NCBI RefSeq assembly: GCF_003259315.1
Contig: NZ_QLLT01000022.1
Coordinates: 1 to 64,000, forward strand
Origin: Kitasatospora sp. SolWspMP-SS2h
GTDB taxonomy: Bacteria; Actinomycetota; Actinomycetes; Streptomycetales; Streptomycetaceae
Direction: 5' to 3'
DNA: 64,000 bases
Shown here: positions 51,674 through 63,206 of the stretch, piece after piece
Layout of the letters: each line of letters begins with the position of its first letter
Position numbering within the stretch: the stretch's first letter is position 1
Translations under genes and position numbers: made by a program
Notes under the pieces: model-generated
The model's database searches: none
Seen by the model: the letters and a program-made list of their open reading frames with translations, nothing else
Told to the model about the DNA's origin: nothing

Positions 51674-52000
51674 TCAGGAGGCGGCGCCGCCGAACTCGCG
51701 CTCCAGGGAGGCGATCTGGTTCGTACCGAGGCCGCGCACGCGACGGCTCTCGGAGATGCCCAGGCGCTCCATGATCTGCTTGGCGCGCACCTTGCCGACG
51801 CCCGGCAGGGACTCCAGCAGGGCGGAGACCTTCATCTTGCCGATGACCTCGTCGTCGGACTTGCCGGCCTTGATGACGTCGTGCAGCGAGGCGCCCGAGT
51901 GCTTCAGCCGGTTCTTGACGTCGGCCCGCTTCCGGCGAGCCTCGGCGGCCTTGGCGAGCGCGGCGGTGCGCTGTTCGGGAGTAAGGGGCGGAAGAGCCAC
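51674..52000 (-). CDS. mihF: Actinobacterial integration host factor (sIHF)
   Basis: 108 residues, nearly the length of Streptomyces coelicolor sIHF. ALPPLTPEQRTAALAKAAEA forms the N-terminal helix. The helix-two-turns-helix DNA-binding core is LLESLPGVGKVRAKQIMERL and the end is RRVRGLGTNQIASLEREFGG. It is a nucleoid-associated protein that binds DNA non-specifically and affects supercoiling and development. The GTG at 52000 (VALPPLTPEQ) is preferred over an in-frame GTG 9 nt upstream because GAGGTGA lies at the right distance. Confidence 0.96.
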   Translation of the reverse strand: MALPPLTPEQRTAALAKAAEARRKRADVKNRLKHSGASLHDVIKAGKSDDEVIGKMKVSALLESLPGVGKVRAKQIMERLGISESRRVRGLGTNQIASLEREFGGAAS

Positions 52001-52118
52001 GCCGTTCACCTCAGGTGTGGATGGAAGGGATGAGCCATGACTTGGTGGTGCCCGGACGCCACAGGCTCTGACCTGCGGAGGTGGCCGTGACCACCGCCAA
52101 CTGGCGTCCTACCGCCGG

Positions 52119-52147
52119 ACACTACCCAACTTGGGCCGCCGCGTCAG
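52119..52147 (-). promoter_or_regulatory. Promoter of mihF (minus strand)
   Basis: On the minus strand CTGACG (52147-52142) and TAGTGT (52124-52119) are separated by 17 bp, about 120 nt upstream of the mihF start. It follows the pyrF terminator, so mihF-gmk-rpoZ can be an independent unit. Confidence 0.6.
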
Positions 52148-52165
52148 GAAAAGAACACGAAAAGT

Positions 52166-52189
52166 CCAGGTCAGCAGGGGCCGACCTGG
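52166..52189 (-). terminator. Terminator of the pyrimidine operon
   Basis: CCAGGTC and GACCTGG form a 7-bp stem with a 10-nt loop. Unusually for this GC-rich DNA, it is flanked by an A-run on one side and a T-run on the other (aaaagt ... agtttt), as in canonical intrinsic terminators. It lies 40 bp after the pyrF stop. Confidence 0.7.
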
Positions 52190-52229
52190 GAGTTTTCCGG
52201 TCAAATCAACCGAGTTGGCGGCCGATTGC

Positions 52230-53069
52230 TCAGGCGTTTGTGACGCCCCTCACATCGTCGATGAACACCTGCGCGGCCTGCCGGAGCGCCGCCACCGACG
52301 GTCCGTGCCTGAGCACGTCCCGGCTGACCGAGGGCACCACGTTGCGCACCTGGTCGCCGAAGACCCGCGGCAGGTCGGCCGCGGTGGCGCCCTGCGCGCC
52401 CACCCCGGGGGCCAGCAGCGGGCCGTTGATCGCCAGGTCCACCCCGGCGTCCGCGAGGGTCGCGCCGACCACCGCGCCGAACGACCCGAGCGGCTCGGCG
52501 CCCGCGTTCTCCGCCGCCAGCCGGTCCAGCACCGCCTGCGCCACGCTCCGCCCGTCCGCGCCGACCGCCCGCTGCACCTCGTGCCCCTCCGGGTTGGAGG
52601 TCAGCGCCAGCGCGAACAGGCCGCAGCCGTTGGCGCGCGCCAGGTCCACGGCCGGCTGGAGCGAGCCGAAGCCCAGGTAGGGGCTGACGGTGAGCGCGTC
52701 GGAGAACAGCGGGCTGTCCGGCACCAGGAAGGTCTCGGCGTACGCGGCCATGGTCGAGCCGATGTCGCCGCGCTTGGCGTCCATCAGCACCAGCGCCCCG
52801 GCCACCCGGGCCTCGGCCACCGCGCGCTCCAGCACGGCGGTGCCGCGGCTGCCGAAGCGCTCGAAGAACGCGGACTGCGGCTTGAGCACCGCGACCCGGT
52901 CGGCCAGCGCCTCGACCACCGTGCGGGAGAAGGCCTCCAGCCCGGCCAGGTCGTCGTTCAGGCCCCAGGCGGTGAGCAGCGAGGCGTGCGGGTCGATGCC
53001 GACGCAGAGCGGGCCCCGGGTGTCGAGGGCGGCGCGCAGGCGGGTGCCGAAGGGCGTGGTGTCAGTCAT
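52230..53069 (-). CDS. pyrF: Orotidine 5'-phosphate decarboxylase
   Basis: 279 residues, the long (type 2) form. Motifs are LCVGIDPHASLLTAWG, VLKPQSAFFERFGS and VLMDAKRGDIGSTMAAYAET with the catalytic DxKRxD, then VSPYLGFGSL and LLAPGVGAQG. It makes UMP from OMP, the last step of the pathway. The ATG at 53069 lies 51 bp after the pyrD stop. It is the last gene of the operon, followed by a terminator. Confidence 0.97.
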   Translation of the reverse strand: MTDTTPFGTRLRAALDTRGPLCVGIDPHASLLTAWGLNDDLAGLEAFSRTVVEALADRVAVLKPQSAFFERFGSRGTAVLERAVAEARVAGALVLMDAKRGDIGSTMAAYAETFLVPDSPLFSDALTVSPYLGFGSLQPAVDLARANGCGLFALALTSNPEGHEVQRAVGADGRSVAQAVLDRLAAENAGAEPLGSFGAVVGATLADAGVDLAINGPLLAPGVGAQGATAADLPRVFGDQVRNVVPSVSRDVLRHGPSVAALRQAAQVFIDDVRGVTNA

Positions 53070-53119
53070 CGCGGTCTCTCGTCGTCGTGGTCGTGGTGGT
53101 GCGGCGGGCGGGGCGGGTC

Positions 53120-54217
<1,098 letters not shown>

Positions 54218-54261
54218 CGCGGGGGTGACCTCCGTCAGCCGAGCCGGACCGGGACATGGAC

Positions 54262-54300
54262 GTGGGGGGCACCCGGTGACCGGACCGGCGTGCCCCCCAC
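54262..54300 (-). terminator. Intercistronic hairpin between carB and pyrD
   Basis: GTGGGGGGCAC and GTGCCCCCCAC form a perfect 11-bp stem with a 17-nt loop that itself holds ccggtgaccggaccgg. It lies inside the pyrimidine operon, so it may cause partial termination or mark an mRNA processing or stability boundary that lowers pyrD-pyrF relative to carAB. Confidence 0.6.
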
Positions 54301-54310
54301 GGGTTCGGCC

Positions 54311-57611
<3,301 letters not shown>

Positions 57612-57619
<8 letters not shown>

Positions 57620-58769
57620 GCTGGCCCTCCATGAGCGAGACGAAGCGGTCGAAGAGGTAGGCGGCGTCGTGCGGGCCGGCCGCCGCTTCGGGGTGGTACT
57701 GCACGCTGAAGGCGGGGGTGTCGAGTGCCTGGAGGCCCTCGACCACGTCGTCGTTGAGGCAGACGTGGGAGACCTCGACCCGCCCGAAGGGGGTGTCGCT
57801 CACCCGGTCCAGCGGCGCGTCCACGGCGAAGCCGTGGTTGTGGGCGGTCACCTCGACCTTGCCGGTGGCGCGGTCCTGCACCGGCTGGTTGATGCCGCGG
57901 TGGCCGTACTTGAGCTTGTAGGTGCCGAACCCGAGGGCCCGGCCCAGGAGCTGGTTGCCGAAGCAGATGCCGAAGAACGGGGTCTTCTTGGCCAGCACGC
58001 CGCGCAGCACCTCGACCTGCCGGTCGGCGGTGGCCGGGTCGCCGGGGCCGTTGGAGAAGAACACGCCGTCGGGCCGCACGGCGTAGATGTCCTCCACCGA
58101 GCTGTTCGCGGGCAGCACGTGCACCTCGATGCCGCGCTCGGCCATCCGCTGCGGGGTCATGCCCTTGATCCCGAGGTCGAGGGCGGCGACGGTGAACTTC
58201 TTCTCGCCGACCGCCGGGACGACGTAGGCCTCCTTGGTGGCGACCTCGGCGCACAGGTCGGCGCCCTTCATCTCCGGGGCCTGCTGCACCTTGGCCAGCA
58301 GCTCGGCCCGGTCGGCGACGGCCGGGCCGGAGAAGATGCCGACCCGCATCGCGCCGCGCTCGCGCAGGTGGCGGGTGAGCGCGCGGGTGTCGATCCCGCT
58401 GATGCCGACCACGCCCTGGCGCTCCAGCTCCTCGTCCAGCGAGCGCTTCGAGCGCCAGTTGGAGGGGACCCGGGCGGGGTCGCGGACCACGTAGCCGGCG
58501 ACCCAGATCCGCTGCGACTCGTCGTCCTCGTCGTTCCAGCCGGTGTTGCCGATCTGCGGGGCGGTCATCACGACCACCTGGCGGTGGTAGGACGGGTCGG
58601 TCAGGGTCTCCTGGTAACCGGACATGCCGGTGTTGAAGACCGCCTCGCCGAAGGTCTCGCCGACCGCGCCGTACGCCTGGCCGCGGAAGGTCCGGCCGTC
58701 CTCCAGGACGAGCACGGCGGGCACGCGCTCCTGCCTGGTGCGCTGCGAGGTGGGGGCAGGTGCGGTCAT
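57612..58769 (-). CDS. carA: Carbamoyl-phosphate synthase small subunit
   Basis: 385 residues. The class I glutaminase domain has [16 protein letters not shown] with the nucleophile Cys and [20 protein letters not shown] with His and Glu. The N-terminal CarA-specific domain begins [20 protein letters not shown], with [17 protein letters not shown]. It hydrolyses glutamine and channels ammonia to CarB. The start overlaps the upstream small membrane-protein stop (ATGA), and its end overlaps carB by 8 nt, so the three are tightly coupled. Confidence 0.98.
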
Positions 58770-59323
58770 GTGGCGGCCTCTTCCGTCTTCGTCGTCTTCG
58801 TACGTGTCACTAGTGCCTGCACGGCCTCGACCCAGTCGTCGTGCGCGGCGGCGGCGTCCAGGCGGAAGCCGCTCTCCAGCTCGCTCCCGCCGAGCCGCCA
58901 GCCGACCACCAGCAGTCCGCTCGGCACGACCTTCCCGGCGAGGCCGGAGTCGGTGCGGGCGCCGGTGAGCGCGGCGGCCGGGATCCACAGGTCGTCCTCG
59001 CCGGGGCGGCGGGCCAGCAGGCCCCGCTCGGTGAGCGTGAGTTCGGCCAGGCTGCGCCTGCCCAGGCCGTGCGCGACGACCCGGTCCAGCCAGTTCCCGG
59101 CGGTGGTGGAGCCGTGGTAGCGGCCGGGCGCCGCCAGCAGCGCCGGGCCGGGGTCCTGCGGTGCGGGCTCCGGCGCGGGCAGGTCGGACTGGAGCGTGCG
59201 CCGCCAGTTCCAGCCCTGCCGCATCAGCCAGTACACCAGCGCGATCAGGATCAACAGGCCGACCGTGGCGCCGATGTACCCGGGCCAGTCGGTGACGCGG
59301 CCCTTCTCGGTGGCCAGCAGCAT
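58766..59323 (-). CDS. Small membrane-anchored protein of the pyrimidine operon (PH-like domain)
   Basis: 185 residues. One N-terminal membrane helix (about 15-37, [20 protein letters not shown]) is followed by a cytoplasmic beta-rich domain: [40 protein letters not shown] and [15 protein letters not shown]. That pattern fits the PH-like small transporter/integration proteins found at this place in streptomycete pyr operons (between pyrC and carA). Its function is unknown. It starts at ATG overlapping the pyrC stop by one base and ends in a 4-nt overlap with carA. Conserved position suggests a link to pyrimidine synthesis or the membrane. Confidence 0.9.
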   Translation of the reverse strand: MLLATEKGRVTDWPGYIGATVGLLILIALVYWLMRQGWNWRRTLQSDLPAPEPAPQDPGPALLAAPGRYHGSTTAGNWLDRVVAHGLGRRSLAELTLTERGLLARRPGEDDLWIPAAALTGARTDSGLAGKVVPSGLLVVGWRLGGSELESGFRLDAAAAHDDWVEAVQALVTRTKTTKTEEAAT

Positions 59324-60615
59324 CAGCGCTCGACCAGCTCTCCGGCCAGCACGGTCGCCTCACCGCGGAGGAAGGTGGCGTGCACCCGGCCGGGCAGGTC
59401 CGTCCCCCGGTACGGGCTGTTGCGGGAGCGGGTGGCGAAGGTGTCGGGGTTCACCACTCCACGGTACGCGGGATCGAACAGCACCAGGTTGGCGGGCTCG
59501 CCCACCGAGACCGACCGTCCGTGGCCGCTCAGCCGCCCGATCCGGGCCGGGCGGTGCGACATCCGGTCCGCGACGCCCTCCCAGTTCAGCAGGCCGGTGT
59601 CGACCATGGTCTGCTGCACGACCGACAGCGCGGTCTCCAGCCCGACCATGCCCATCGCGGCGACCGTCCAGGCGCAGTCCTTGTCCGCGGCGGGGTGCGG
59701 GGCGTGGTCGGTGGCGACGGCGTCGATGGTGCCGTCGGCCAGCGCCTCGCGCAGCGCCTCGACGTCGGCGGCGGTGCGCAGCGGCGGGTTGACCTTGTAC
59801 ACCGGGTCGTTGCTGCGCACCATCTCGTCGGTGAGCAGCAGGTGGTGCGGGGTGACCTCGGCGGTGACGTCCCAGCCGCGGCCCTTGGCCCAGCGGACGA
59901 TCTCGACCGACCCGGCGGTGGACAGGTGGCAGACGTGCACCCGGGCGCCGAGGTGGGCGGCGAGCAGCACGTCCCGGGCGATGATCGACTCCTCGGCGAC
60001 GGCGGGCCAGCCGGGCAGGCCCAGCTCGTCGGAGACGGCGCCCTCGTTCATCTGGGCGCCCTCGGTCAGCCGGGGCTCCTGGGCGTGCTGGGCGATCACG
60101 CCGCCGACGGTCCGCACGTACTCCAGGGCGCGGCGCATGAGCACCGGGTCGTCCACGCACTTGCCGTCGTCGGAGAACACCCGGACCGCGGCGGCGGAGT
60201 CGTGCATCGCGCCGAGGTCGGCGAGCTCCTTGCCCTCCAGGCCGACGGTGACGGCGCCGACCGGCTGCACGTCGCAGTAGCCGGAGGCCCGGCCGAGCCG
60301 CCAGACCCGCTCGACCACCTCGGCGCTGTCGGCGACCGGGGAGGTGTTGGCCATCGCGTGCACCGCGGTGTAGCCGCCCATGGCGGCGGCCCGGGTGCCG
60401 GTGAGCACGGTCTCGGCGTCCTCCCGGCCGGGCTCGCGCAGGTGGGTGTGCAGGTCGACCAGGCCGGGCAGGGCGACCAGGCCGTGCGCGTCGAGGTCGA
60501 TGTCGGCCGTGACGTCCAGGTCCTCGCCGATCGCGGCGAAGACGCCGTCGGCGATGTGGATGTCCCGGGGGGCGCCGCCGAGGATCTGGGCGTTGCGGAT
60601 CAGGTAGGTGGTCAC
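59323..60615 (-). CDS. pyrC: Dihydroorotase
   Basis: 430 residues. Metal-binding motifs are [20 protein letters not shown], then [24 protein letters not shown] (metal His) and [10 protein letters not shown] (metal Asp). It cyclises carbamoyl aspartate to dihydroorotate. The GTG at 60615 is part of a GTGA overlap with the stop of an upstream 41-codon tail, the arrangement expected if pyrB once preceded it. The next gene starts within its stop codon. Confidence 0.97.
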   Translation of the reverse strand: MTTYLIRNAQILGGAPRDIHIADGVFAAIGEDLDVTADIDLDAHGLVALPGLVDLHTHLREPGREDAETVLTGTRAAAMGGYTAVHAMANTSPVADSAEVVERVWRLGRASGYCDVQPVGAVTVGLEGKELADLGAMHDSAAAVRVFSDDGKCVDDPVLMRRALEYVRTVGGVIAQHAQEPRLTEGAQMNEGAVSDELGLPGWPAVAEESIIARDVLLAAHLGARVHVCHLSTAGSVEIVRWAKGRGWDVTAEVTPHHLLLTDEMVRSNDPVYKVNPPLRTAADVEALREALADGTIDAVATDHAPHPAADKDCAWTVAAMGMVGLETALSVVQQTMVDTGLLNWEGVADRMSHRPARIGRLSGHGRSVSVGEPANLVLFDPAYRGVVNPDTFATRSRNSPYRGTDLPGRVHATFLRGEATVLAGELVER

Positions 60616-60737
60616 TGGGCGGCCTCCTGGGGGTCGGGGGTGCGGGGAGCGTCGGTGTCGGTCGCCGGGCCGGGGGCGCGGCGCGGGGCGGCCGCGGCGC
60701 CGTCGGGGCCGGGGTCGGGGTGGCGCTGCACGCGGCG
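60612..60737 (-). other. 41-codon open tail between pyrR and pyrC, possible 3' remnant of pyrB
   Basis: Immediately after the pyrR TAG the same frame stays open for 41 codons (RRVQRHPDPGPDGAAAAPRR ... TPDPQEAAQ) and ends with a TGA overlapping the pyrC GTG by 4 nt. No start codon with a Shine-Dalgarno is evident. In Streptomyces pyrB (about 320 codons) occupies this place and its end is coupled to pyrC. None of the aspartate carbamoyltransferase motifs (STRT, HPTQ, HPGP) occurs here, so at most the low-complexity C-terminal tail of PyrB survives. Confidence 0.4.
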
Positions 60738-61349
60738 CTACTGCGCGGGTTCGGGGTCGGCGGCGAGGGCCTGGGAGGAGCGGGCCGCGTAGTCGCGGTC
60801 GCCCAGCAGGACGGCGTCCAGCCCGTCGGACTCGGCCAGCCGGACCTGTACGGCCTCGCGCAGCGAGGTGGGCAGGTTCTTGCCCACGTAGTCGGCGCGG
60901 ATGGGCAGTTCGCGGTGGCCGCGGTCGACCAGGACGGCCAGCCGGACGGCGCGCGGGCGGCCGATGTCGTTGAGCGCGTCGAGCGCGGCGCGGATCGTCC
61001 GGCCGGAGAACAGCACGTCGTCGACCATGACCACCAGCTTGCCGTCGATGCCGCCGGGCGGGATCTCGGTGTGCTCCTGGGCCCGTGCGGGCTTCAGCCG
61101 CAGGTCGTCCCGGTACATGGTGATGTCCAGCGTCCCGAGCGGGATCTCCCGGCCGGTGATCTGGGCCAGCTTGCCCTGGAGCCGGCGGGCCAGGTGGACG
61201 CCGCGGGTGTGGATGCCGAGCAGCACGACGTCCTCGGCGCCCTTGGCGCGTTCGACGATCTCGTGCGCGATCCGGGTGACGACCCGGGCGATGTCGGTGG
61301 CGTCCAGCACCTGGTGCGGGGCGCGGGGGGTGGAACTGGGTGTGGTCAT
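60738..61349 (-). CDS. pyrR: Bifunctional pyrimidine operon regulator / uracil phosphoribosyltransferase
   Basis: 203 residues. The PRPP loop is [20 protein letters not shown], and the RNA-binding/tetramer regions include [30 protein letters not shown] and [20 protein letters not shown]. PyrR binds pyr mRNA when UMP is high. The ATG at 61349 is preceded by AGGAGGT, and 3 nt before that lies a hairpin with the PyrR-type hexaloop, so control is probably at translation initiation. First gene of the operon, divergent from bldD. The stop is TAG, rare in such genomes. Confidence 0.96.
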   Translation of the reverse strand: MTTPSSTPRAPHQVLDATDIARVVTRIAHEIVERAKGAEDVVLLGIHTRGVHLARRLQGKLAQITGREIPLGTLDITMYRDDLRLKPARAQEHTEIPPGGIDGKLVVMVDDVLFSGRTIRAALDALNDIGRPRAVRLAVLVDRGHRELPIRADYVGKNLPTSLREAVQVRLAESDGLDAVLLGDRDYAARSSQALAADPEPAQ

Positions 61350-61368
61350 GCCGGAGCGGACCTCCTTC

Positions 61369-61386
61369 CCCGCCTCACGGGACGGG
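61369..61386 (-). promoter_or_regulatory. PyrR-binding hairpin in the pyr operon leader
   Basis: On the minus strand CCCGTC-CCGTGA-GGCGGG folds into a 6-bp stem with hexaloop CCGUGA, matching the CNGNGA loop consensus recognised by PyrR. It ends 2-3 nt before the pyrR Shine-Dalgarno (AGGAGGT, 61366-61360). PyrR bound here would block ribosome access to pyrR. Confidence 0.7.
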
Positions 61387-61497
61387 TCTTAAAGGATGTC
61401 TGGACTGGTTTCCGACCGCAGCCGGAGCCTCGCCCATGGTAGCAGCGTGCTGATCGCGGCCCGTTCGCCGCCCGTTCGCACGAGTGCCCCATTCGGC

Positions 61498-61527
61498 TTG
61501 ACGCGCCACCCTCACTCTACGTAACCT
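61498..61527 (+). promoter_or_regulatory. Probable bldD promoter
   Basis: TTGACG (61498-61503) and TAACCT (61522-61527) with an 18-bp spacer, 86 bp before the bldD TTG. The -10 element lies within the BldD-like palindrome. Confidence 0.5.
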
Positions 61528-61540
61528 CACAGTGAGTTAC
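61521..61540 (+). promoter_or_regulatory. BldD-like operator, probable autoregulatory site
   Basis: GTAACCTCACAGTGAGTTAC is a near-perfect 20-bp palindrome containing TCAC and AGTGA half-sites like those in the BldD-binding consensus. It overlaps the inferred bldD -10. BldD is known to repress its own gene in Streptomyces. Confidence 0.65.
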
Positions 61541-61612
61541 GAAGATGCGCCGCAGTGGCCCTCGTCACTCACATTTCAGCGCACGCGAAGCAATCTCGTC
61601 CGGGGAGATCCA

Positions 61613-62116
61613 TTGTCCAGCGACTACGCGAAGCAGCTCGGAGCCAAGCTCCGGGCGATCCGCACTCAGCAGGGGCTCTCCCTGCACGGCGTCGAGGAGA
61701 AGTCCCAGGGTCGCTGGAAGGCTGTGGTCGTCGGCTCCTACGAGCGCGGCGACCGCGCGGTCACCGTGCAGCGCCTCGCCGAGCTGGCCGAGTTCTACGG
61801 CGTCCCGGTGCAGGAGCTGCTGCCCGGCGGCACCCCGGGCGGGGCCGCCGAGCCGCCGCCGCGCCTGGTCCTCGACCTGGAGCGGCTGACCCAGGTCCCG
61901 TCCGAGAAGGCCGGCCCGCTGCAGCGCTACGCCGCGACCATCCAGTCGCAGCGCGGCGACTACAACGGCAAGGTGCTCTCGATCCGCCAGGACGACCTGC
62001 GCACCCTGGCCGTCATCTACGACCAGTCCCCCTCGATCCTCACCGAGCAGCTGATCAGCTGGGGCGTGCTGAACCCGGACGCGCGCCGCGCGGTCCGCGA
62101 GGAGGACGCGAGCTGA
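61613..62116 (+). CDS. bldD: Developmental master regulator BldD
   Basis: 167 residues. The N-terminal XRE-type HTH (MSSDYAKQLGAKLRAIRTQQ, then GLSLHGVEEKSQGRWKAVVV) and the C-terminal domain with RGDYNGKVLSIRQDDLRTLA match S. coelicolor BldD nearly residue for residue. The C-terminal domain includes the RxxD and RRxxREED-like signature that binds a c-di-GMP tetramer in BldD. The start is a TTG (61613) behind GGGGAG; the upstream in-frame ATG would add 27 residues absent from known BldD. It holds back sporulation genes during vegetative growth. Confidence 0.97.
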   Translation: MSSDYAKQLGAKLRAIRTQQGLSLHGVEEKSQGRWKAVVVGSYERGDRAVTVQRLAELAEFYGVPVQELLPGGTPGGAAEPPPRLVLDLERLTQVPSEKAGPLQRYAATIQSQRGDYNGKVLSIRQDDLRTLAVIYDQSPSILTEQLISWGVLNPDARRAVREEDAS

Positions 62117-62154
62117 CCTCGGTCGGCCGCTCGTCCGTTTGAAGAAACGTCACA

Positions 62155-62192
62155 GCGGGGCGGGGCACCGGAAACGACCGGTCTCCCGCCCC
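62155..62192. terminator. Hairpin between convergent bldD and the 62224 gene
   Basis: CGGGGCGGG-gc-ACCGG pairs with CCGGT-ct-CCCGCCCCG around an AAACGA loop. It lies 39 bp after the bldD stop and can terminate both convergent genes. Confidence 0.75.
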
Positions 62193-62223
62193 GCCGTCAC
62201 ACCCGAGCCGCCCGCCGGGCGGC

Positions 62224-63078
62224 TCAGACCACCGTGCCCAGGCTGAACCCGGGGGCCGCCGCCACCCCGGCCACCGCCAGCTCGGCCGGCGACCACTCCT
62301 GGCCGGTGCTCCGCCAGGCCCAGGCCACCTGCCGGTACTCCCCGCACAGCGCGCCCGAGCCCTGCGTCCCGTGCAGCACGGCGGCGCCCGGCAGTTCGCG
62401 GTAGAGCCCGGCGCACAGCACCGCGGTGACCAGGTCCAGGTCCTCGTCGTTGATCCGCACCGCGCCGTCCTCCCAGTGCAGCACCCGGGCCCGGGCCTCC
62501 AGCGGCCCGGACGGCGCGTCCACCACCACCCGGAACTCGTACGCCCCGCAGCCCGCCCCGACCAGCACCCGCCGGAACACCTCGGACGCCTGCTGGTACG
62601 TCCAGCGCGCCCGCGGCTCGGCCACCGCGCCCGCCGTCCCGCACAGCGCCCCGTCCATCAGCAGGTCCGCGTACCGGAGCGTCAGCCCGCCCTCGCGGGC
62701 CCGGACCAGCCGCGGCAGGAAGTCCGGCAGGTCCTCGCCGCGGTACGTCACCAGCTGGGTCTGCAGCGGCGGGTTGACCAGGTAGCCGTCCCGCGCGGCC
62801 TGCTCCCGCACGTCCAGCCCGTGCAGCAGGCAGTAGTCGGCGAAGTCCTGCGGGTGGAACATCCGGGCCCGGACGGTGCCGTACTCCTCGACCGCCCCGG
62901 CCAGCAGTTCCCCGGCCTCCCGCAGGTACGTGGCGTAGTCCGGCGCGTCCGTCACCCGCCAGGCCCGCACCCGCTCGAAGTCCGCCTCGCCGGTCAGGAT
63001 GCCCGTCACGAAGACCTCCCCGCCCCGGTGCGAGGGCTCTGCACTGCAACGGCGCGGCCGGCGGCTGTTCCTGGACAT
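62224..63078 (-). CDS. Hypothetical protein, unrecognised
   Basis: 284 residues from the ATG at 63078 (MSRNSRRPRRCSAEPSHRGG) behind GGGAG; a GTG 69 nt downstream (VTGILTGEADFERVRAWRVT) behind GGGGAGG is an equally good start. The body includes GTVRARMFHPQDFADYCLLH, PPLQTQLVTYRGEDLPDFLP and ALCGTAGAVAEPRARWTYQQ. It has two alternating helical and strand-rich halves, no signal peptide and no membrane segments. I do not recognise the family. In S. coelicolor the gene next to bldD on this side is nusB, so this gene is a local difference. Confidence 0.65.
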   Translation of the reverse strand: MSRNSRRPRRCSAEPSHRGGEVFVTGILTGEADFERVRAWRVTDAPDYATYLREAGELLAGAVEEYGTVRARMFHPQDFADYCLLHGLDVREQAARDGYLVNPPLQTQLVTYRGEDLPDFLPRLVRAREGGLTLRYADLLMDGALCGTAGAVAEPRARWTYQQASEVFRRVLVGAGCGAYEFRVVVDAPSGPLEARARVLHWEDGAVRINDEDLDLVTAVLCAGLYRELPGAAVLHGTQGSGALCGEYRQVAWAWRSTGQEWSPAELAVAGVAAAPGFSLGTVV

Positions 63079-63206
63079 CGGTGGCTCCCGGGGTTCTCGG
63101 TCGAGCAACTGCTGTCCCAGTCCTCCCCTCCCACACCCGCCCCACACACACGGCCTGTCACAAGTCTGCAACCGACCGTCGCCGGAGCCGGTCCGGGCCG
63201 GGGGGA

